Of a stretch of DNA of 64,000 bases, positions 43,925 through 53,552 are shown piece after piece. Both the position numbers and the translations under genes were made by a program. Each line of letters begins with the position of its first letter. Within the stretch, counting starts at the first letter, position 1. Origin of the DNA: Euglena gracilis (Eukaryota; Euglenida; Euglenophyceae; Euglenales). The stretch lies in assembly GCA_039621445.1 (NCBI GenBank), contig CP154956.1:18189428-18253427 (forward strand), read 5' to 3'. The notes under the pieces were generated by a model that worked only from the letters and a program-made list of their open reading frames with translations, was not told the origin of the DNA and made no database searches.

Positions 43925-44245
43925 CTGTCCTCTGACCGGGGGGGTGGTCGTTGGACATGGGGTCAAAAGAAAGTTGGTGGGTACCCGGGTCCCTACCCAC
44001 CCAAAAATGCCCAAATTTTCCCTTCCGGCGCTTCGCGCCGAAAATTTTGGGCAATTTTGACAAATTTTTGTCCAAAAAGTGTCAAAAATGGCATTTTGGC
44101 CAAATATTTGGCCAATTTTTGGGCAAAATTTTTCGTCCCGGCGCTTCACGCCGGGACCAAAAATTGGGTCAAACCTCCGAAAAAGTGTCCTCTGACCGGG
44201 GGGGTGGTCATTGGACATAGGGGGGTCGTTGGACATAGGGGGGGG
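43925..44245. repeat. Composite repeat with two GC hairpins
   Basis: GTCCTCTGACCGGGGGGGTG followed by GTCRTTGGACATRGGGG opens and closes the segment (43936-43960 and 44187-44240). Between them are hairpins CGGCGCTTCGCGCCG (44026-44040) and GTCCCGGCGCTTCACGCCGGGAC-type (44135-44157), with TTTTGGGCAATTTT-type arms around them. It looks like a mobile or foldback unit, but its ends are undefined. Confidence 0.6.
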
Positions 44246-44249
44246 GGGT

Positions 44250-45290
44250 AGCCTTTCTCTCATCTATCCTCATGGCGTGGATGCTTTTACAAAAATATTT
44301 CTCTCCCCCTTGATTCCCCAGACAATACTGTTTGATGGTGGCACTATTGGCCCCCATCAACTTTGCACAAAGCGTGCAATACACCTGAAATGAAATAATT
44401 AATTCAGTTTTAGTGGAAGAAGGGGCTTCACATGCTCTCCCTCATCGGGCTCATTGAACTTTGTCACCGCAACTTTCAGAGACTTCGTCGAAGCCCTCGG
44501 CTCTTGCCCAAATAACCCATTTCGCACTGTGCACACCAGGGACAGGCATGGTGACCGAAAAAGGTGACTGCACAAGGAAGTTGGTAATGCATACTGGACA
44601 CTGTTTGGCAGGACAAACTGAGAATCTTGTAAAAACATTCAAAAAATTCACAAACGTTTTCAAAAAACCTCGATTCCGTTGCTGAATTTTTTTTCCATTT
44701 TCGGCCAAGTGCCTGGACAGGTACCAAAGCTTTCTCCAGGGGGGGGCGAAAAATTTCAAAAAATGGTGGTCAAAAATTGCAATGCAAAAAAAATTGCACA
44801 AAATTGCACAAAATTGCACATACTAGAAAAGCCATACCAGAAACCAGAAAAAGCTGCATATTCTGACAATTTTTACGCGGTCAGTTCGCCCAAAAAGTTG
44901 GAACACAATCAGCCATGGCAATACTTATGCCATTCATCCTGAATTTGTTCATCATCCAGCGGAAGACACAACATTTCATACTTAGAGATGTCATGCTCAA
45001 GGTTGGTCAAATTACCAAGGCACAAAATACGAACCTGTTTGTAGAACCTCCATTGCTCTTTTGCCGATTGGCCTATTGGGCTTTCACACTGAGTAAACCA
45101 ACAATAAACAGACGGAAATTTTCACTACGGTGCAATCAATTGCACAAAAAGTGCAAAGCAAATGCACACTTCAGGAAAATCGAAAATTGCACAAAATTGC
45201 AAAAATTGCACGGTGCAATTTTCTCCCCCCCCCTGCTTTCTCACATTCTACCTATTTATTTTTTAAGTTACCGCCGACCCCCGGCGAAGG
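44250..45290. other. Unassigned, AATTGCACA words
   Basis: AAATTGCACA repeats at 44785-44820 and 45120-45215. No exon was recognised. Confidence 0.4.
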
Positions 45291-45299
45291 GGGTTGGCG

Positions 45300-45560
45300 G
45301 TAGGTAAAGGGAGGGGTGGGTCAGCTGGGGTGGCCTACCAGCACAGCAGCGCAGCAAACGAGGGCGCCGCTGGGGGTTGGAGGCAGGCGGCGCTCTACCA
45401 ACCCGGTTGGGGGCCTGGGGGCACCTGGCGAGGGGCTGCCACCCCCTGGGGTCACCCATTTGTGGCCGCGGGCAGAACTTTGTCCCCCAAACGGGCTCTT
45501 TCAGGGCTTCCAGCACCACGGCATGGGATGGCGCAGGAGTGCATCAGCCGAGTTCCCAGA
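45300..45560 (-). other. GC-rich segment downstream of gene B
   Basis: The minus strand contains a short open frame ending SADALLRHPMPWCWKP just 3' of the gene B stop, and Pro/Arg-rich frames. SADALLRHP recalls the end of a kinase C-lobe, but gene B already has that segment with its own stop, so chance or an alternative 3' exon are both possible. Confidence 0.25.
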
Positions 45561-45762
45561 AACTTTTACCCAACACCCCCCTCCCCAGGTGAGCCTGTCC
45601 AGGCAGCTCCCCCCTCTGTGTGCACTGTGGCTGTTTGTTTGGTACCCTTTATCCCTTCTTCTGGCCTGGCGCTGTTTTTCGCCTCTGGCCCTTTTTGTCT
45701 GTGCACGTGGAGGTGGCCGGGACCCCCCCCCCCCAGGGTGCGGGTCGGCCACGCCGTAAAAC

Positions 45763-45908
45763 TCAAACTCCTCCGCCAGGCTGGAGGTCCTGTAGCATCG
45801 AGAGGACGGCCGTGGCGCTGATGCGCACGTCCGGGTCCACTTCCAGCAGCCGGCCCAGCGGGGCGGAGAAGAGGCCACGGTGGGCGGCGGTCACCTCTTG
45901 GGCGACGG
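45763..45908 (-). CDS. Gene B, exon 9 with stop
   Basis: Acceptor CCCGCAG|CC in the phase left by exon 8. Reads [48 protein letters not shown], then TGA (45765-45763). [12 protein letters not shown] is the usual LLxxDPxxRxSA end of a kinase C-lobe. Poly-C follows outside. Confidence 0.75.
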
Positions 45909-45940
45909 CTGCGGGAGGGACAAGGGCGGGGGAGGCGGGC

Positions 45941-45980
<40 letters not shown>

Positions 45981-48900
45981 CACACACACAACACACACAC
46001 ACACACACACCACACCACACACAAACACACACACACACACACACACAAACAAACACACACATGCGGGCGATTTTTGAGGGCTTTCTGAGGCTGAGGCCCC
46101 GAATTCTTTACAAGGGGGGAGGTTCGGTTATGTCCCCCCCTCAGAGGGGTACGGGGTCCTGACGAGCCCCTCACCTCCTGCAGATCATTTAATACCCTAA
46201 GGATTGATTTTGTTGTGTCTGATCAGGGCTTTTTTTGCTGAAGGATCCCAGGCACGCGGCAGCATTTCATCAGCCCCACAGGCAAGCAACCTGCATTCTA
46301 CGACGGGCAAATTCTCACGGATGGCTTCCGAACGTTCTTTTGAAAAAGCGGCCAAAAACACACCAAAATTTTCATCTTCTCCGGACGCTTGCACCGGAGA
46401 ATTCTGTTTGATTCCTGGGGGACCCAAAAAAATCTTGAACCCTCTTGGTCGAGGGGTCTCTGAGCCTTATCCCTTTTGCAAGAGGAGCTACCCCTGGGGA
46501 AAGGGGGGGGTCGGACCCCCCCTCCCACCTCCTCGCCGATCATTTAATACCCTGAAGATTGATTTTGTGTCCTGATCAGGCTTTTGCTGAAGGACCCCGG
46601 CTCAGCATTTCATCAGCCACCACAGGCAAGCAACTTGCATTCTACCACGGAAACGCCAAATTCTCACGGATGCTGCAAACGTTCTTTTTGAAAAATGACC
46701 AAAACACACACCAAAAATTTCATCTTCTCCGGCACTTTGCACCAGAGAATTCTGTTTTTGGTTCCCTGGGGAACCCAAAAACTCTTGGAACCCTCGGTCT
46801 GAAGGGGGGGGGGGTCTCTGAGCTCTTATCCCTTTGTGGGTAAGAGCGAAGCTTACCCCTGGGGAAAAGGGGGGCCCCCACTCGGTCCGGCCAACTCGGG
46901 AACCAGCGGATTATCATCATGATCACGGCTCCGTTCCCAGAATTTTTTTTTCAGTCGCGAGCGACTGGATTTCTAGTTTCCGAATCACCTCCGTTTGACC
47001 CCCAACTCCCTGCCAGGCGGGTAGGATTGGCCCGCCCCCCCTCCTCCGACTCCTTTTCGCCGGGGTCCAAAAATCGGCCAAAAAATCAATTCTTCGAAAA
47101 TATATTGAGAAAACGTGGAAATGTCGGTCTGACGAAATATATCACCCCCCGCCGTTTTGGCTGCCTGGCCCGTGTTCCGTCGTGTTTTTTGTGGCCTAAA
47201 ACGGCCATTTTGGGGTGTTTTTTTTTGGGCCATTTTTCGGTCAAAAAATCGGTTTTTTCGAAATATTGACAATGAAGCAAAATCAAAAGAAAAATCTGCG
47301 CAAAAAAGCAAAAATGAAGCCATTGGAATGCCCTATCCAACCATGGTTTGCTTTTCCCCCAACTCTTCGTGTAGCCCGAGTTATAGCCATTTTTCGGCCA
47401 ATTTTAGCCATTTCTGGGGCTGTTTTCGGGTTCAAAAAATCGATGTTTCCAAAATATCTCGACAACGAAGCAAAATCAAACCTAAACTAAAGCCCTTGGA
47501 ACGCCTTATCGAACGGTATTTTGATTTCTCCACAACTCCGCACTTAGCCTGAAAATGGCCGATTTACGGCCCAAAACAGCGCGGCAGGCTTGCAACTTGG
47601 CCGTTTTCGCCCTCTTTTGGGAAAAAACCAATTTTTCTAAAATTGCTCAAAAATGGTGGGTAATCAAAGAAAATGTCCGGAGACCTAAATTGAAGCCCTT
47701 GGTACGCCGTATCTAACAGTGTTTTGATTTCCCCGCAACTCACCATCTAACACGAGTTACGGTCATTTTTTCGGCCAGTTTTGGCCATTTTGTACAATTT
47801 TTGGCCTTTTTTTGACCGTTTTCGGGCATTTTTGGTTCAAAAAGTCAATTTTTTTGCCAAAAACCATGTTTTTTTGGCCTCCAGACCCAGAAAAACTGTT
47901 TTTGAGCCGAAAATGAGTGTTTCCCCATCCCCCTTTTTGCGCCCCATTTTGGGCCCAAAACCCATTGATGTTGGGTCAAAAACAGGTCAAAAAAGTCGAA
48001 AAATCAAAAATTTTCAGTTCCTCCAGAGTTACAAAAAGCACCAACCTTTATTACTATTCATTACTGAATAATAATAAAAACTTATTTATTATTATTTTAT
48101 TGATTGTTTCATTTATCCCAGTCATTTCCGGTTCTAAGAAAGTCAAAAAAATAATAAATGTTTTGCGGGCCCAAAACCATGTGTTGATGTTTGCGACCTG
48201 AAAAAGAGCAATTTCTGAAACCCCTGCGCCCCGTTTTAGCCCTTTCACAACTAATATAAATTTCTGCAACTTAAACTTGCACAAAAGGCTGCAAGTTACT
48301 AGAAGTTGTGTGATTACACAAAATCGGTCGTCGATGTGTGATTACACAAAGTCGGAAGCACTTTAGCCAATGGTATGCTCCCGACCTTTCGCTTCCCTTC
48401 GGACCATTTTCTCCACACCCTACACCGGCCTTCACAAACACCCCGTACACGCCCTCCTTCCCTGGATGGCCTCCTGCAGACGCGGTTGGACCTCTCCTAA
48501 ATCCCCCATCCTTGTTTCCCGCGCTCCGGCAAACGCCAAAACACACCAATTCGAGTCAGGGCCAAAAAGGGCATTTCAGCCGGCTTTCGTTCAGTCGTGC
48601 TCCCTCTCGCCCACGCTCTTGCAACACCCGCGCCAAAGTGAAATTCTTCGACATCCGGCATTTGTGTCCACCGACCCAAAAAATGATGAAAAAGACGAGA
48701 TGTGCCGCCCAAGACACTTCCGTCAGTTTCTTAAAATGAAGCCTGGCAGGGCCAACAAACGCAGCGGAACCCCCGCCAAACGCAGCCACACACCCCGCAG
48801 GCCGTCAGGGTCCGCGGCCAGGGCGGTGCGGAGGTACCGGCGGTCGTTGCGCAGCAGCTTCAGCGTCACCAGCTCGCTGAGCACGCAGCCCAGGCTCCGC

Positions 48901-51900
48901 GGACAGCGACCGTTCAACCTCAGGCAACATAACCCAACATCACAATGGGGGGGGGGGGGCTGGGCCAAGCAGTCCGGACCAGGTTTTTTTTTAAGACCGG
49001 CGGGGGGGGGGAGGGGGTCCCCCACCCACCCCCTGGGGAGGGTCCCGGGGTGCCCACTCTCGTTTCCCCCAAAAAGGCCAAAAATATATCCAACCCCCCT
49101 CTGGGGGGACCCCGGGGGGGTCAGCCGGACCCACCCCCCCTACCCCCCTGGGGGTCCAAGACTAAAAAAACCCCTGGTCCGGACCCCCCCTCTATTTGAT
49201 AACTTTCCCAATGTCCGGGTGCTGGGGTCTGCGACGAACCCGGCTTTGTATTTCTTGAAAAATCGTCGGTTTGGGCGATGGGTTTTTTTCAAGTGCACCT
49301 CTCAGGGAAACCAAGTGCAACTTCAAGTTCCCTTTTCTCAGAAATTTTCCACTCGATCCTCCCTTGGGATAGCCAGCTCGCCATTTTCCCCCCCCGTCCC
49401 GCTTTGCATTTGTGGATCCAATGAAGTTGCTTTGCCCATGGGCATCTTTCTGGGCCATCACTCCAGCGCACCCCTGTGGTTTCAGTTCGCGTCATACAAT
49501 CGCAAATCACTTATCGCTCTGTTTGTCGCTGGCCGACCGACTGGGTGACTGACTGGCTCTTTCAGAGTGACTGAATGGTTTTTGGCCCAAGGCCCCTGCA
49601 ACCATAGAATTTACCTGGAAAGCCAGGCAGTCAACCCCTGGGATATAGGGAAAGAATAGATGCAATACCTTTCTTGCGCTTTGGTGTCTCTCCAAATGTG
49701 TATTTGTCCAACCTTGACACATTTGCGCTGCAGTTTATGTGCTGGGGAGGGATGAATGAACCGTCGCTGGCCACATGTCGTACGACGGCAGCGGCTTCTC
49801 CCACGGCCGCAGCTCCCTATGGGGCACCTCGCTGTCCATCCACTCTGGGGGTGCGTACGCCTTGCAGCCGCCGGTGGGGGCCCGGCCGCCACGACGTGTC
49901 TCAAAACCAACCCGTCTCGAAAGACAGAGATCACACATCCTCACATTTACACGCGGGGAACAGGCAAGGTGCGCGTTTTTTTTTTTGAATGAATGACTTA
50001 AAAATCCTTTAAATTTTTTGAGTAATATTCATATTCTGCACAATGATTTTTTGCAAAATTTTTGCGTCGTTTGTTTGGTTTGCCCTTATTGTTTGAAAAT
50101 TGGTCATCTACCAGACCTGCCCGTTCCGACAGTGCCACTCAACCCCCCGCCACCCACCACCCACGGGGTTTCCATCATTCCTGTGTGCATTGTGCATTTC
50201 AATGCTCTCCCCTTGGCTCAAGAAGCACTCCCGCTGTTTCCCAGAAAGAGTCATTCGACGTGACTCGAAGCGAGCCAATCATGTGGCAGGTTGGGCCAGG
50301 CGGGGACGGCCAAGAAATAAGAGAAAGACGCGGGGGGAGTGAATGATGGCCGGGGGCAACGGTGCAGGGGGAAAGCCCCCACCGCTCCAGCCGCAGTGGG
50401 CTGCCGAAGCCACTCAGCTTCACCTGCTTGCCCGCCCCGGCCAGCAGCACCGTTTCAGCGCGAAGGTCGCCGTGCAGGTACCCTGTGGGGCGCCCAACCA
50501 GCACACTCCCACCTGTGATTTCAGCCGGTAAGCCGAAGCTTCTGCGTTGGGAGTTGCTGTTTTAAAAATTTGTGGGAGTTGCAGCTCAAGTTGATGGTGC
50601 ATTGGCACGGCCAAATACTGAGTATCACCCCTGACAGCCGGAAAAAAAACAAAAAAAACGCGAAACTCTCCAGACCGATTCCGGCCGTTGAAAATTTTGG
50701 GCTTCCGCCATCGATCACATGAAAGTGCTTCACCATTTCTGGACCACCTCATGAGGCCAGGCACACCCTGCTCGTGGATGAAGGCGAGGGCGGCGGCCAG
50801 CTGCACGGCGAACTCCCGGACGCGCCGGGCGGAGAGGGCGGCGGTGCGGGCAGCCCGGGCCTGGAGATACCGCGCCAGGGTCCCGTGCTCGCAGTACTCC
50901 AGCCTGGGACGGCGGGGGAGCAGCCAGCAGGGGAAAGGGTACATCGACCGCCAGCAACACTGTGAGTTGAGGCCATAGCTTCCACTGTTCGAATAGAGTC
51001 ACGCGACATTAAAATCAAATCAAATCAACCAACTCGAACTTAAAACGACTGAGCTGGCCAGCTAATTAACAGAAAATTAAACAAAAAATGAGTCAGCCAG
51101 ACGGAAGGGAACGAGTTGTCGGATATTATTTCCTTGTTTCTTGCTATCCTTTAACCATAGTCCTTGTACTCTGGTTTGCTGACGTTGTTGTAAAATTTAC
51201 AAACTACGAAATGGTCGTAAGACCAGGTCCAAAAAAAGACCATTTTACTTTATTATTATTTATTTATTTTTTATCGTCACCTGCAACCCCTGACCGAGGG
51301 GGGTCGGAGGCACCCCCTGACCTGAAACCCCGGACTGGGGGGGGGGTGGTCGGTGGGCAAGGGGTAAATAATACCCCCCCCTCTCGGGGTCCGACTTCAT
51401 CGACCAAATTAATACCCCCCCCAATTTCGGGCCGACGACCCGGATTTTGACCTGAAAATGGGGGCAAAAACCACATCTCTGACAACAAATTACAAAAAAA
51501 TCGGTGTTTCTGGATCATCTTGCCTCCAAAAATGCCAAAATTTTATGAGAAAGGACAAAAAATGACCCAAAAGGGGGTTTTGGGTGCTATTTTGGGTCCA
51601 CAGGACTTGGAAAAAATTCGAAAAATTTGGGGTGCTATTAAACCCCCCCCCAAAAATAAGACCCCCCCCATAAAATGGACCCCCCCCAAAAATAAGACCC
51701 CCCCTGGCCGGTCCGAGCAAAAATCCATGAAATGGACCCCCCCCATGAATAAGACCCCCCCTGCCGGCGCGAAGCGCCGGATTTTTGAAAAATGGTACAT
51801 TTTTGGAGGGAAAATCTGCTATTTTGGGACCGTTTTCACATAATTCAGCATATTTTACCCTATTTGTCTGGCGCGAAGCGCCGAATTTTTCGAAAAGTGG

Positions 51901-52634
51901 TATTTTGGGGTGTTATTTTTGGACATTTGGAGGGTCGAAAATTTTTCCAGCAAAAATCCATAAAACGGACCCCCCCCCATGAATAAGATCCCCCCTCGGG
52001 CTTTCCAGCAACCGACCCATGAAATGGACCCCCGGTCTTATTTTTGGGGGGGGGTTTACCCCCCCCCCCCCCAAATAATACCCCCCCCCCCGTCGGGTCG
52101 GGACTTCGGGCGAAAAAAAAACAACCCTGAAGGGTATTACTTGGGGGGGTGTTTTACCAAGCCACCGCCGAGAAACAAAACCCATGCTCCACAGCCACAA
52201 ACACAGCGTGTGAGGGCACACTGGACGCAGAGGCAGCGGACGCCCTCCACGCGGTGGACGAAGTGGCGGTGGTACCGCACGACGTTTGGGTGCCGCAGGC
52301 GGCGCAGCAGGGCGAGGGTGGCCGGGAGGCCGGCCGCGGCGGCGCCGCCCACGGCGCAGCCCCGGAAAGCACCGCTGGCAAACCCCCAAGGGAGAAGGAG
52401 TTTCCGTTGGTGTTGGGGAAAGTACATGCAGGAGGTGAGGGAGGGGGGAGAGACGGACAGAGATAATGCGTGTGCGTGTGCGTATGTGTGCCTCTCTCTG
52501 TGAGTGTGCATGTGTGTGTACGCATGGGTCGTGTGTGTGGTGTGCATATGTGTGTGTGCATGTGTGTGCGTGTGTATGTGCATGTGTGTGTGCGCGTGTG
52601 TGTGTGTGCATGTGTGTGCGTGTGAGTGTGTGTG

Positions 52635-52671
<37 letters not shown>

Positions 52672-53511
52672 GCATATGTGCCTGCGCGCGCGCGCGCGTG
52701 TGTGTGTGTGTCGTGTGTGCGTGCGCGAGTGTGCATGTGCATATGTGTGCGTGTGCATATGTGTGTGTGCATGTGTGTACGTGTGCATATGCGCGTGTGT
52801 CTGTGTGTCTAATGCACAGGGAGAGTCAAGGAAACCAACCTGCAGGAACAAAATTCTGCTTTGCGGCCTTGTGTTTTTATGATTTTAAATTCTTGATTTT
52901 ATGATACAAATTATGTATAAATATAAACATAATATATAATTTTTATTATTTTATTTTTTTAAATTAAAACACAACATTTTTATTTGAGTTGGTGCAAGAC
53001 CCCGCTGGGCCACACCGGGTGTCGGCGGGGACCACCTTCAAGGCGTAGAGGCGGCCGGACTCCTCCTCGTGCACGCGGTACACGCTGGCCCACGTTCCGT
53101 CCGCGATGTGGGAGGCGATGCGGGGTCATCGGTGCGTGCGGTCCCCTTGGCCAGCGGGAAAACTCCCCTGCATTTCCCAGATACACACAGAGGAGGGGCT
53201 GCAGGAGTTTTTATTAAGACTGGGGGGGAGGAGGGTCCCCCCACCCTCCCACCCACCCCCTGGGGGGCCCGGCCCCCCCCCCGAGGGGGTCCCCCCACCC
53301 ACCCCCCCACCCCCTGGGGGGCCGCCCCCCCCGGGGGGGTCCCGGGGGACCCATTCACTTTCACTTCCCCCGAAAATGGCCAAAAATCTCGAAAAATGCC
53401 AAAAATAGCACCTTTTTCAAGAATCTTCTGCTCCTTCATAAACACATGTGTGTATACATATATATGTATATATATATACATATATATATACATATATATA
53501 TATATATATGA

Positions 53512-53552
<41 letters not shown>

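Noticed and set aside
48370-49548. 392-codon plus-strand open frame
   Set aside because: Antisense to gene B exon 8 and reads through a complete MITE with target duplications, so it cannot be an old gene.
53205-53430. Fifth hAT-like MITE with target duplication
   Set aside because: Termini and core fit, but the 8 bases on either side (left GGGGCTG-type, right CTCCTTCA) do not match; kept only as a remnant.
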